This document shows positions 1 to 8,875 of a stretch of 64,000 nucleotides of DNA, in pieces. Made by a program: the position numbers and the translations under genes. The stretch covers positions 2,043,501-2,107,500 of the forward strand of contig NZ_CP115165.1 in the NCBI RefSeq assembly GCF_028622095.1. Direction: 5' to 3'. Position 1 is the first letter of the stretch, and every line of letters starts with the position of its first letter. Origin of the DNA: Deinococcus aquaticus (GTDB lineage Bacteria; Deinococcota; Deinococci; Deinococcales; Deinococcaceae). The notes below the pieces were generated by a model. It worked only from the letters and a program-made list of their open reading frames with translations, ran no database searches and was not told the origin of the DNA.

Positions 1-540
1 GGCGCTCCCGGCAGCGCTCCCGGCCAGCAGCTGAAGGCCGTATAGGGCCGCCGTGACCGTCGAGGCACTCCCGACCAGCGAGCCGTCCCGCAGGCCCGAC
101 AGCACCTGCGCCGGCGGCAGCCACAGCACCTCGATGCCTTCCTCGTCCTCGTCGTGCGGCAACTTGCTCTCGCGCAGGTTCGTCGCGTGGAACACGAACA
201 GCTCCTCGTCACAGAAACCGGGACTGGAGTAGAAGCGCGTCAGGAGTTCCATGTCCCCGTCCAGTCCGGCCTCCTCCTGAAGCTCCCGCCGCGCCGCGCC
301 CACCGGTTCCTCGCCCGCGTCGATCAGGCCCGCCGGGGCCTCCACCGTCACCGCGCCCACCGCCCGCCGCGCCTGACGCACCAGCAGCATCTCGCCGCGC
401 CCGTTCAGGGCCAGGACCGCCACGGCGCTCGCGTGCCGCACGATCTCCCACTTCCCGTCCATGATCTCCAGGCGCACGATGTGCCCGTCGAACACCACCC
501 GCGTGCCCGCCGCGCCCGGCCCGTCCTGACTTCCGCTCAT
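1..540 (-). CDS. Nudix hydrolase, ADP-ribose pyrophosphatase type (3' end beyond the window)
   Basis: Reading leftward from the ATG at 540, 180 codons are open to the window edge, so the C-terminus is missing. A full Nudix box (G-x5-E-x7-REL-x-EEAGL) is visible about 70-92 residues in, within GLIDAGEEPVGAARRELQEE and the following AGL. The sequence around it (VRQARR before, YSSPGFCDEELFVFHA after) resembles ADP-ribose pyrophosphatases, which cleave ADP-ribose to AMP and ribose phosphate; that substrate is inferred from the family. The start is supported by a TACAGT -10 box six bases upstream and no Shine-Dalgarno, suggesting a leaderless mRNA. It diverges from the dNTPase gene across a repeat element. 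Confidence 0.85.
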   Translation of the reverse strand, partial: MSGSQDGPGAAGTRVVFDGHIVRLEIMDGKWEIVRHASAVAVLALNGRGEMLLVRQARRAVGAVTVEAPAGLIDAGEEPVGAARRELQEEAGLDGDMELLTRFYSSPGFCDEELFVFHATNLRESKLPHDEDEEGIEVLWLPPAQVLSGLRDGSLVGSASTVTAALYGLQLLAGSAAGSA

Positions 541-574
541 GCCCAGACTGTAAAGCACCCGCCCCCACCCCTCA

Positions 575-708
575 TACGGATTCCGTTTGTTTCGCTAACA
601 ATCCGGAACTTCACCGGATTGCCAGCTCCACGTCCGGAACCCGCTTGACTCCCACTCGCATCCGCTCGGATTGAACGGGTTTTGCAACCCATTCAATCGG
701 AGTCCGTA
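575..708 (-). repeat. TNA-flanked intergenic element, copy A
   Basis: An imperfect palindrome of about 134 bp whose ends read TACGGATTCCG and CGGAGTCCGTA, flanked on both sides by TCA (572-574 and 709-711). Read on the minus strand it aligns along its length with the copies at 28.2, 38.6, 44.5, 50.4 and 63.7 kb. It lies between the divergent Nudix and dNTPase genes, so their upstream promoter regions run into it. Confidence 0.85.
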
Positions 709-747
709 TCACCCCTGCGCCCGCCCACCGTCTGCCACACTGGCCAC

Positions 748-1878
748 ATGATCACGCGCCGCGACCTGGAAGCCCGCGAGGCCAGCACCCTGGCCCCCCA
801 CGCCACCCTGAGCCGCGACCACCGGGGCCGCGAGCACCCGGAAGCCGAGAGCGACACCCGCACCGCCTTCCAGCGCGACCGGGACCGCGTGCTGCACACC
901 ACCGCCTTCCGCCGCCTGGAAGCCAAGACGCAGGTGTTCCTCTCGGCCGCCGGGGACCACTACCGCACCCGCCTGACCCACACCCTGGAAGTGCAGCAGG
1001 TCGCCCGCAGCGTCGCCCTGAGCCTCGGCCTGAACGAACCCCTGGCCGAAACCATCGCCCTGGCCCACGACCTCGGCCACCCCCCCTTCGGGCACGCCGG
1101 GGAACGCGTGCTGAACACCCTGATGCAAGGCGACGGGGGCTTCAACCACAACCTGCAGGCGCGGCGCATCGTCACGCTGCTCGAACACCCCAAAAGCGAT
1201 TACACGGGCCTGAATCTGACCCTCGACACCCTCGACGGCCTGAACAAACACCACCGGGACGGCCTGGGCCAGCCCAGCCTAGAAGCGCAACTCGTGGACG
1301 CCGCCGACGCCCTGGCCTACACCGCCCACGACCTCGACGACGGCCTACGCAGCGGCCTGATCACCCCCGACCACCTCGCCGGCCTGCCCCTCTGGCAGGA
1401 ACTCCTGACCACCACCGGCGTCAACCCCCACCCGCTGACCGAACAGGGCCGCCGCACCCTGCACCGCCACCTGCTCGGCTGGCTCATCCGCGACCTGACC
1501 CACGCCAGCGACCACGCCATCACCACCAGCGGCCTGAACACCCCCACCCAGGTCCGCGCCCACACCGGCGGCCTGATCACCTACAGCCCCGCCACGCAGG
1601 CCCTCCTGGGCGGCGCCCGCACCTTCCTGCGCGACAACCTGTACCGCCACTGGCGAGTTGAAATGCAGGTCGAGCAGGCCACCGGCGTCCTCACCACCCT
1701 GTTCACCGCCCTTCAGCAGCGCCCCAGCATGCTGCCCCCCAGCTACCGCGACCTCGCCCACACCAGCGGCCTGCCCCGCGCCACCTGCGACTACCTGGCC
1801 GGCATGACCGACCGCTACGCCCTCGAAATGCACGCTGCCCTCACCGCCACCGGCACCCCCACCACCTGGCCCCGCTGA
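748..1878 (+). CDS. dNTP triphosphohydrolase (dGTPase-like HD protein)
   Basis: A 376-residue protein of the HD-domain dGTPase family, which hydrolyses dNTPs to nucleoside and triphosphate. The metal-binding HD signature is visible: H78 in RTRLTHTLEV, H107-D108 in ALAHDLGHPPFGH, and a later Asp in DALAYTAHDLDD. An N-terminal RDRDRVLHTTAFRRLEAKTQV block is typical of bacterial members. I chose the ATG at 748 because the longer in-frame extension would run through repeat copy A, and a CACACT -10-like box lies six bases upstream. It is divergent from the Nudix gene, a plausible nucleotide-pool pairing, though the shared region is repeat-filled. Confidence 0.9.
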   Translation: MITRRDLEAREASTLAPHATLSRDHRGREHPEAESDTRTAFQRDRDRVLHTTAFRRLEAKTQVFLSAAGDHYRTRLTHTLEVQQVARSVALSLGLNEPLAETIALAHDLGHPPFGHAGERVLNTLMQGDGGFNHNLQARRIVTLLEHPKSDYTGLNLTLDTLDGLNKHHRDGLGQPSLEAQLVDAADALAYTAHDLDDGLRSGLITPDHLAGLPLWQELLTTTGVNPHPLTEQGRRTLHRHLLGWLIRDLTHASDHAITTSGLNTPTQVRAHTGGLITYSPATQALLGGARTFLRDNLYRHWRVEMQVEQATGVLTTLFTALQQRPSMLPPSYRDLAHTSGLPRATCDYLAGMTDRYALEMHAALTATGTPTTWPR

Positions 1879-1897
1879 CCCCACCCCACCCCGGCAG

Positions 1898-1926
1898 TTG
1901 ACAGCTTCCCGCCCCCCTGATACATT
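1898..1926 (+). promoter_or_regulatory. Sigma-70 type promoter of tRNA-Ile
   Basis: TTGACA at 1898-1903, 17-base spacer, TACATT at 1921-1926, about 45 bases upstream of the mature tRNA 5' end. Confidence 0.8.
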
Positions 1927-1971
1927 TATGCCCGCCTGCCCGAGAGGACAGCGCGAAGTAAACAAAGGTGC

Positions 1972-2048
<77 letters not shown>

Positions 2049-2053
2049 AGAAT

Positions 2054-2087
2054 AGAAACCCCGTCAATGACGGGGTTCTTTCGTTTT
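2054..2087 (+). terminator. Intrinsic terminator of tRNA-Ile
   Basis: Stem AACCCCGTC (2057-2065) with GACGGGGTT (2069-2077), three-base loop, followed by a T-rich run CTTTCGTTTT. Confidence 0.85.
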
Positions 2088-2140
2088 ACCTGCGGGGCGT
2101 GCTGGTATGCATCCAGCTGCATATTGGCGAAAGCGTGAGG

Positions 2141-2995
2141 TCAGGCGGGTGTACTCTCGCCCAGCAGGGTTCTCAGAACGTCGCTAATGGTGATCACGCC
2201 CAGCAGTTCACCGCCGCCGTCAATGATCGGCAGGCCGTGCACATCGGCTTCCAGCATGCGGGTCAGGGCGTCACGCATGGGCGTTCCCTCGCGCAGGTAC
2301 CCGCTGGGTGGGCGCATCAGGTCACGGACTTTCAATTCCGGCAGCAGGAACTGCGCGCCCAGTACGGTGGGGCCGTGCGTTCCCCCGGCGCGGTCCAGGG
2401 CGGCCGCCACATCGGTTTCGTGCAGCACGCCGACCAGTGTGGGGCCGTCCATGACCGGCAGGACCCGCAGGCGCGCCACGTGCAGCCGGGCCGCGCCGTC
2501 ACTGAGGGGGTCGTCGGCGCCCACGGTGATCACGCCCCGCGTCATGTGCTGATCGGCCGACCCCCACTGCAACCGGGGCTGATGCTCCTCGGCGCGCAGC
2601 ACGTCCGTCAGGGTCAGCATGCCCAGCAGTTCATCTGTGTCGGGTTGCACGACCGGCAGACCGCCCACCCGGCGGTCCAGCATCACGCGGATCGCGGCGG
2701 CCAGGGGCGTGCCGGGCGTGGTGGTCAGCGCGGGCCGCCGCATGATCTGGCTGACGCGCACGCGACCCACGCGGTCCGTGAACGCCCAGGCGCTCAGGCC
2801 CTCGCTCAGGGCGGGCAGGGCGCGGCGCACCTCGCCGTCCGTGACGATGCCCACCACCCGGCCGGCCTGCACCACGGGCAGGCGTTTCACGCCGAGTTCC
2901 TGCATGGCGACCACAGCGGCGCTGAGTAGTTCGTGCGCGCCGATGGTCACGGCGCGGTGGTGCATGGCGTCCTGCACGAGTCTGGGTTCCGGCAT
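2141..2995 (-). CDS. Four-CBS-domain protein
   Basis: A 284-residue protein built almost wholly of CBS motifs: four repeats, each with a V-x-D-M or V-x-Q-I-M entry and a LPVV..G.L.G..T..D exit (for example RLPVVQAGRVVGIVTDGEV, GLPVVQPDTDELLGMLTLTD, VLPVMDGPTLVGVLHETD and GLPIIDGGGELLGVITISD). Two such pairs form two Bateman modules, which usually bind adenine nucleotides or SAM as sensors. No catalytic domain is attached, so the partner is unknown. The start at 2995 is preceded by AGGAGG about eight bases upstream, which excludes a longer in-frame extension. Confidence 0.88.
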   Translation of the reverse strand: MPEPRLVQDAMHHRAVTIGAHELLSAAVVAMQELGVKRLPVVQAGRVVGIVTDGEVRRALPALSEGLSAWAFTDRVGRVRVSQIMRRPALTTTPGTPLAAAIRVMLDRRVGGLPVVQPDTDELLGMLTLTDVLRAEEHQPRLQWGSADQHMTRGVITVGADDPLSDGAARLHVARLRVLPVMDGPTLVGVLHETDVAAALDRAGGTHGPTVLGAQFLLPELKVRDLMRPPSGYLREGTPMRDALTRMLEADVHGLPIIDGGGELLGVITISDVLRTLLGESTPA

Positions 2996-3044
2996 GGGGT
3001 GAAACCTCCTGCCCGCAGCGTGCGCCGGCCAGATTACAGAGGCA

Positions 3045-3752
3045 TTACGTAGTGGAAGGGTCGGGGAAGATGCGGTCCAGCCACGCGAACCGCTGTCCAA
3101 GCAGGGGGAGTTCGAGATGCAGCACGTCATCGGTCAGGCTCATCAGGTAGCGGGTCAGCGAGAAGACATGTACCTGCTTGAACGGTGATTCCTGCGGCAA
3201 CGGCGAATCCTGTGGCAGCGGCACGGTAGTCCAACTGGTGTCCGTATCGTCGGGATGAACGAGCCACCACAGGCACAGCAGTGGCTCGACCCGGTATTTT
3301 TCTCTTTCATATCCGTCGGGTAGCTTCATGCGAGTCAGGACTTTCTGAACGAGTGCTTCCTGAAACTTCGTGTTCTCCTGATCCCAGATCCACCTGTGCC
3401 ACTGGCGTTGGCCGATCTCGCGGAGTTTCTCTTTCGAGGTGTCTGGCGCGAGATAGACTCCACCGATGGCGTTTCCGCCCCACATCTTGATCTCGGTCTG
3501 GTACAGCTTTCCCTGACCGTCGTAAATCCAGGCGTCCAGTCTGGGGCCTTTCTTCGCCCCCGTCGTGACCTTCATGCTCACGCACGCTGCGTCCGGGTGT
3601 TTCTGACGCAGGTAATGCAGGATCAGCCCGACCGCCAGCGGTTCGCCAATCAGCCCGGTCATGCCGGTGTGGTGCCCATTGGCGTCCAGATCGCCCGAGT
3701 TCATGAACTTCAGCAGTTCCAGGCGGTTCACACTCATGGTTGTGGAGGGCAT
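3045..3752 (-). CDS. Unknown protein with PD-(D/E)XK nuclease-like motif
   Basis: A 235-residue protein I cannot assign to a named family. It contains the arrangement of a PD-(D/E)XK nuclease core: a helix with Glu37 ([13 protein letters not shown]), Asp73 in [11 protein letters not shown], then Glu87-x-Lys89 in YQTEIKMW. Beyond this it has a tryptophan-rich middle ([13 protein letters not shown]) and a short imperfect repeat [13 protein letters not shown]. It has less GC-biased codons than its neighbours. There is no partner gene: CBS protein on one side, lipA on the other, so it may be a recent arrival. The start could instead be the ATG at 3737; no strong ribosome site marks either. Confidence 0.7.
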   Translation of the reverse strand: MPSTTMSVNRLELLKFMNSGDLDANGHHTGMTGLIGEPLAVGLILHYLRQKHPDAACVSMKVTTGAKKGPRLDAWIYDGQGKLYQTEIKMWGGNAIGGVYLAPDTSKEKLREIGQRQWHRWIWDQENTKFQEALVQKVLTRMKLPDGYEREKYRVEPLLCLWWLVHPDDTDTSWTTVPLPQDSPLPQESPFKQVHVFSLTRYLMSLTDDVLHLELPLLGQRFAWLDRIFPDPSTT

Positions 3753-3811
3753 GCATACAGCATAGGGACCGGGCGTCCAGTGCCGGTCCCCATGTGTCGT
3801 GTGTTCTGCCC

Positions 3812-4804
<993 letters not shown>

Positions 4805-4810
4805 GGTCGG

Positions 4811-5527
4811 TCAGCTCCCCGCTGCGGCGGTGGCCGGCAGCGTCCAGTCGTAGGTGGCGAAGGTGGTGGTGAAGGCGCGGCTCAGGGCGGCCGTGGCTTC
4901 CGGGATGGTCACGCGGCGCCCGGTGCCACGCAGGTCGTGCTCGCGTTGCACGCTGGTCATGTGCGTGTCGTCCAGGCCGCACGGGACGATCAGCTCGAAG
5001 TGCTGGAGGTTCGTGGTGACGTTCAGTCCCAGGCCGTGCAGGGCCACGTGGCGCTTCACGGCCACGCCGAACGAGGCGATCTTCTGGTCGTACGTGCGGC
5101 CGTTGACTTCTCTGGGGTCCACGTACACGCCGGCGTACCCGGGGTTCGGGCGGGCGTCCGGGAGGCCCAGGTCGCTCAGCGCGGCGATGGTGGCCTGTTC
5201 CAGCAGGCGCAGGAAGTCCGCGACCCGGCGGCCGACGGGGAAGATGGCGTACGCGACGAGCTGGCCGGGGCCGTGGTAGGTGACGTCGCCGCCGCGTTCG
5301 ACTTCCAGCACTTCTATGCCCTGTTGGGTCAGGTAGTCGCGCGTGACGATGATGTTGGTTCCTTCACGCGCCTTGCGGCCCAGCGTGAGGACGGGGGGGT
5401 GTTCCACGAGCAGCAGGACCGGGCGGCCCCCGGCCACGACCCGCTCGTGGTGTTGTTTCTGAAGGTCCCAGGCGTCCCGGTACGGCGTGACGCCGAGGTC
5501 CAGAACGTCGAAGGGGGGGTGCGTCAT
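4811..5527 (-). CDS. lipB: Lipoyl(octanoyl) transferase
   Basis: A 238-residue enzyme that moves octanoate from acyl carrier protein to lipoyl domains. The [16 protein letters not shown] signature (78-93), catalytic Lys149 (QKIASFG) and Cys183 (IVPCGL) are present. It is the first gene of a lipB-lipA operon. A TACAAT -10 box lies six bases before the ATG and there is no Shine-Dalgarno sequence, so the message is probably leaderless. Confidence 0.97.
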   Translation of the reverse strand: MTHPPFDVLDLGVTPYRDAWDLQKQHHERVVAGGRPVLLLVEHPPVLTLGRKAREGTNIIVTRDYLTQQGIEVLEVERGGDVTYHGPGQLVAYAIFPVGRRVADFLRLLEQATIAALSDLGLPDARPNPGYAGVYVDPREVNGRTYDQKIASFGVAVKRHVALHGLGLNVTTNLQHFELIVPCGLDDTHMTSVQREHDLRGTGRRVTIPEATAALSRAFTTTFATYDWTLPATAAAGS

Positions 5528-5657
5528 GCGGCGATTGTACGCCGCGCTGCGGGCCTTTTATCGTGTCGCAGGCGGGTGTTCGGGCTGTATTGACCAGTGA
5601 TGCTGGTGAATCCTGCGCCCCGCGCTGGTCGGGAGCGTTCGGCCCACCCGGACGGAC

Positions 5658-5705
5658 GAGGCGGGGGCCGGGAGGGACTGCTGCGCTCCCCCTGACCCCC
5701 GCCTC
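5658..5705 (-). terminator. Strong inverted repeat downstream of the coiled-coil gene
   Basis: GAGGCGGGGG (5658-5667) pairs with CCCCCGCCTC (5696-5705) across a 28-base loop, 13 bases past the stop of the leftward gene at 5719. No clear T-run, so terminator function is inferred. Confidence 0.5.
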
Positions 5706-5718
5706 CCTCCTGCGAGTT

Positions 5719-6504
5719 TCAGCTCTGACGCACTTCCCCGGCCTTCTCTTCCATCAGCTGCGCCAGGTCTTCCAGCGCCTGCGCCTGCTCGGTGTTCGAG
5801 ACGCCCGTTTCCGTCAGTTTGTCCGCCACGGCCTCCCCGATGCGGGTCAGGGCGCTCACCTGTTCCGGCGCGGCCTCATCAAGTTCCGCGATACGCTCCA
5901 CGAGCTGCTCGCCCGCCGTCCCTAGGGCCTGCGCTTCATCCTGCGCGCTCAACTGCCGCAGCGACGACACGCGCCCCTGGTACTCGGCGCTCACCTGCTC
6001 CAGCCGCTGCACCTGCGCCAGCGTATCTGCCTGCACCTGCGCGGCCTGCATGATCGTCTCCAGCGTCTGCACCTGCTCACGCACGTGCCGGTGAATCGCC
6101 TGAAGGCGGCCCAGGCTGACCTCGTTCATGGGTGTCCGCGCGACACTCTCCAGCGCCTCGCACACCAGCGTATCCAGCGCCTGCGCCGCCATGACCTGCA
6201 CCTCGCCGCTCTCCTGAATGTGCTGCAACGCCTCGACCTGCTCGTCCCGCGCCTCGCTCGTGGCGTTCAGCGGCAGCGCCCGCAGCTGCTCGGTCGTCAG
6301 GGTCACGACCTGCCGCAGGGCGTCCGTGGCCGCCAGACCCTCACGACCCGCCCGGATGATGGTTTCAAGGACACTGGTCTGCTCCCAGCCGGCCGCGCCC
6401 ACGTGTTCACGCGCGCGGACCTCTGACACGCGGCGGCGCTGCTGCAGGGACACTTCGCGGACCTCGGCCAGGGAGCCGGCCGCCATTTCAGGCACGGAAT
6501 TCAT
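5719..6504 (-). CDS. Coiled-coil protein of unknown function
   Basis: A 261-residue, almost wholly helical, glutamine- and glutamate-rich protein with heptad-like Leu/Val/Ile spacing throughout, for example in VQTLETIMQAAQVQADTLAQ. It has no signal peptide, no membrane segment and one cysteine, so it is likely a soluble cytoplasmic coiled coil. The start at 6504 fits a GAGGA ribosome site just upstream. It diverges from rplS, and a 16-bp perfect palindrome lies between the two genes. I recognise no family. Confidence 0.7.
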   Translation of the reverse strand: MNSVPEMAAGSLAEVREVSLQQRRRVSEVRAREHVGAAGWEQTSVLETIIRAGREGLAATDALRQVVTLTTEQLRALPLNATSEARDEQVEALQHIQESGEVQVMAAQALDTLVCEALESVARTPMNEVSLGRLQAIHRHVREQVQTLETIMQAAQVQADTLAQVQRLEQVSAEYQGRVSSLRQLSAQDEAQALGTAGEQLVERIAELDEAAPEQVSALTRIGEAVADKLTETGVSNTEQAQALEDLAQLMEEKAGEVRQS

Positions 6505-6536
6505 GATCCTCAGACTGCCGGTTTCGCCACACTCAT

Positions 6537-6552
6537 AAGGTGACGTCACCTT
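6537..6552. promoter_or_regulatory. 16-bp perfect palindrome, candidate operator
   Basis: AAGGTGACGTCACCTT is perfectly self-complementary. It sits 33 bases upstream of the coiled-coil gene start and ends just before the rplS -35 region at 6556, a position where a dimeric regulator could affect both divergent genes. No regulator is identified. Confidence 0.45.
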
Positions 6553-6555
6553 CAC

Positions 6556-6585
6556 TTGCCTGCCCGGGCCTGCGCCGCGTATACT
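6556..6585 (+). promoter_or_regulatory. Probable rplS promoter
   Basis: TTGCCT (6556-6561), 18-base spacer, TATACT (6580-6585), about 110 bases ahead of the rplS ATG, leaving an untranslated leader of roughly 105 bases. Confidence 0.6.
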
Positions 6586-6697
6586 GTTACGGTCCGGTCG
6601 ACTGCCCCTGGCGGCGACCTGTTCACCCAGGAGTACGAACGTCTCTGCCCGCAGACAGCGGGACGGTGGGACGGTCCGCTGCCCGAAGGAGCAACCC

Positions 6698-7168
6698 ATG
6701 CAGCACGCAATCAAAGCGAACCGTGGCGCCATTCTGCGCGCCGTCGAGCAGCCCCACATCAAGACCGACGCCCCCGATTTCCGCCCCGGCGACACCATCC
6801 GCGTGGAAACCAAGGTCGTGGAAGGCACCCGCACCCGCAACCAGGCCTTCGAAGGCGTCGTCATCGCCATCAACGGCTCGGGCAGCCGCAAGAGCTTCAC
6901 CGTCCGCAAGATCTCCTTCGGTGAAGGCGTCGAGCGCGTGTTCCCGTTCAGCAGTCCCCTGCTGGCCAAGATCACCGTGCTGGAACGCGGCAAGGTCCGC
7001 CGCGCCAAGCTGTACTACCTGCGCGACCTGCGCGGCAAGGCAGCCCGCATCAAGAACGACCGCAGCCGCGTGATGAAGGACGCCGCGCGCGCCCAGGCCG
7101 AGAAAGCCGCCAAGGCCGCCGCGCCCGCCCCCACCGAAACCGCCGCCCCCGAAACCCAGGGCGAGTAA
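6698..7168 (+). CDS. rplS: 50S ribosomal protein L19
   Basis: A 156-residue protein whose first 125 residues match bacterial L19 ([16 protein letters not shown], then [12 protein letters not shown] and [17 protein letters not shown]). It sits at the 30S-50S interface. An Ala/Lys/Pro-rich tail of about 30 residues extends past the usual length. A GGAG ribosome site lies eight bases before the ATG. It appears monocistronic, with its own promoter and a strong terminator. Confidence 0.97.
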   Translation: MQHAIKANRGAILRAVEQPHIKTDAPDFRPGDTIRVETKVVEGTRTRNQAFEGVVIAINGSGSRKSFTVRKISFGEGVERVFPFSSPLLAKITVLERGKVRRAKLYYLRDLRGKAARIKNDRSRVMKDAARAQAEKAAKAAAPAPTETAAPETQGE

Positions 7169-7198
7169 GCCCCACCGGGCTCAGGCCCACCGGTTTCA

Positions 7199-7235
7199 CC
7201 GCGCCGCCCCCAGTCACGGGGGCGGCGCGCTCTTA
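7199..7235 (+). terminator. rplS terminator
   Basis: CGCGCCGCCCCC (7200-7211) pairs perfectly with GGGGGCGGCGCG (7218-7229) around a six-base loop, followed by CTCTTAT. Confidence 0.75.
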
Positions 7236-7320
7236 TGTCACCCGGCCTGAGTGCGCCCGGCCCGGCGGATGTGCCCTGCGTCCTCGCGCGCTGCCGGGCG
7301 GACGCGCTAGGCTGCCGCGC

Positions 7321-8133
7321 GTGACCGTGACCCTGCCCGCCGACCTGCCCGTGACCCTGCCGCTCCTGATGGCCTTCGACCTGGACGGCACCCTGATCCC
7401 CGACGCGGGCCGCGAGGTGCAGCCCGACGCGGCGCAGGCCCTGGCGCGACTGCGGGCGCTGGGCGTGAAACTGGCCATCATCACAGGACGGGACACGCCG
7501 CCGTCGCAGGTGCTGCGGGTCATGCAGCCCGACGCCGTTGCCACGAACAACGGAGGCCGCGTCCTGATCGGAGAGGACCTGCACACCGAGGCCCGCTTCA
7601 GTGACGCGGACCTGGAAGCCGCGCTGGCCCACGAACTGAACGGCGCCCGCGTGGTCCTGTTCACCGCCGACGGCCTGTACGTGGACCTGCCGCCCGGCGT
7701 GGAACCCGAACCGTGGATGGTGCTGCGCCAGTACCGACCCCTGGCCGACGCGCCGCGCGAAGGCATCCTGAAAGTCGGGTACTACCACCCGCAGGTCGCG
7801 GCGTTCGCCGGGCGGCTGCGGACCACGCACCCGCACCTCGTCCTGACCGGCGCGCAGGACCCGTACCCGCACTTCCTGACCGTCACGCCGCAGGGCGCGC
7901 ACAAGGGAGCGGCCCTGACCCTGATCGCGGACGCCCTGAACGTGCCGCACACGCAGACCGTCGCCTTCGGAGACAGCGACAACGACGAAGCCATGCTGGA
8001 CGTCGCCGCGTACGCCGTGCAGGTCGGATCACTGCCCCTCCTGACCCCCCACGCCAACGCCCGCGTACCCGAACAGGAGCACCTGGGCGCGTTCCTGCAC
8101 GCCTGGGCCGACCGGCTGGCTGCCGCCCGCTGA
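7321..8133 (+). CDS. HAD-superfamily phosphatase, Cof type
   Basis: A 270-residue HAD hydrolase. Motif I is DLDGTL near residue 20, motif II is the Thr in AIITGRDTP, motif III is the Lys in GAHKGAAL, and motif IV is GDSDNDEAML. The central cap and C-terminal GD-x-x-ND motif indicate the Cof/IIB branch, which dephosphorylates sugar phosphates or similar small metabolites; the substrate cannot be read. The GTG at 7321 follows a TAGGCT -10 box by seven bases, consistent with a leaderless start. Confidence 0.87.
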   Translation: MTVTLPADLPVTLPLLMAFDLDGTLIPDAGREVQPDAAQALARLRALGVKLAIITGRDTPPSQVLRVMQPDAVATNNGGRVLIGEDLHTEARFSDADLEAALAHELNGARVVLFTADGLYVDLPPGVEPEPWMVLRQYRPLADAPREGILKVGYYHPQVAAFAGRLRTTHPHLVLTGAQDPYPHFLTVTPQGAHKGAALTLIADALNVPHTQTVAFGDSDNDEAMLDVAAYAVQVGSLPLLTPHANARVPEQEHLGAFLHAWADRLAAAR

Positions 8134-8147
8134 GCGGCGCAGCGGGC

Positions 8148-8190
8148 CACAGGAAAGGGCAGGGCACTCATCGCCCTGCCCTTTCCTGTG
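8148..8190. terminator. Long perfect hairpin between convergent genes
   Basis: An 18-bp perfect stem (8148-8165 with 8173-8190, beginning CACAGGAAAGGG) around a seven-base loop, between the HAD gene and the leftward exported-protein gene. It can serve both strands, although no T-run follows. The next 110 bases up to 8303 show nothing further. Confidence 0.65.
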
Positions 8191-8303
8191 AAGGTCCGCT
8201 TCCGGAGCATTGGTCATGAAGTCTGTGTCATAAGCGGGCCGGGCGGGGAAACGTTGCCGGACACGACAGACTGGAACGGCTGCGAAGCAGAGAACGGCTC
8301 TGG

Positions 8304-8870
8304 TTACTTACCGGTCAGCGCGAAGGAATTGAGGATCTCACGGCCCGATTCGATCAGGTCGGCCGGTGCGCCGTTGGGAATCATCAGAGTGACGGTGTAC
8401 AGGCGGTTGTTCTTAACCGTGAATACCTGTGACCAGCGGACGCCACCGCCTTCGCCGTCCCCGGTGTACGTCCAGAGAATGGCGGGCGTGCCGTTGACGC
8501 GGATGGTTTTCTCACCCAGCATCTTCAGTTTCGGCACTTCCTTAATGAGCTGCCCGGCGAACAGGTCCCGGAAGTCGGCCAGAGTCGCCTTGATGGACGG
8601 TTCGACGTCCTGCGTGCGGACAGTCACGGTGGGCCGGAGCGCTCCGACCGTCTTGAACGCGAAGGCCACGTCGGTATCCGGAACGTTCTTCAGGGGAGTC
8701 CAGCCAGCCGGCACGCGGAGACTGAAGCCCCGGTCGCTCCGGGCCGTGATGGCCTCAATGGTCTTCTGTTCCGCCGTGGTGGGCGCGGCGGCGGGAGCGG
8801 TCTGAGCAGACGCCGTACCGGTCAGGGCGGGCGTGGCGAGCAGGGCGAGGGTCAGGAGGGCGCGCTTCAT
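8304..8870 (-). CDS. Exported protein of unknown function
   Basis: A 188-residue protein with a clear Sec signal peptide (MKRALLTLALLATPALTGTA, cleavage expected after ASA). The mature part, with RGFSLRVPAGWTPL and VRTQDVEPSIKATL, resembles the DUF1795/PsbP-like fold of small periplasmic proteins; this similarity is my recollection of the pattern, not a search. Its start lies five bases after the stop of the ABC ATPase gene, so the two form an operon. Confidence 0.75.
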   Translation of the reverse strand: MKRALLTLALLATPALTGTASAQTAPAAAPTTAEQKTIEAITARSDRGFSLRVPAGWTPLKNVPDTDVAFAFKTVGALRPTVTVRTQDVEPSIKATLADFRDLFAGQLIKEVPKLKMLGEKTIRVNGTPAILWTYTGDGEGGGVRWSQVFTVKNNRLYTVTLMIPNGAPADLIESGREILNSFALTGK

Positions 8871-8875
8871 GCGGC

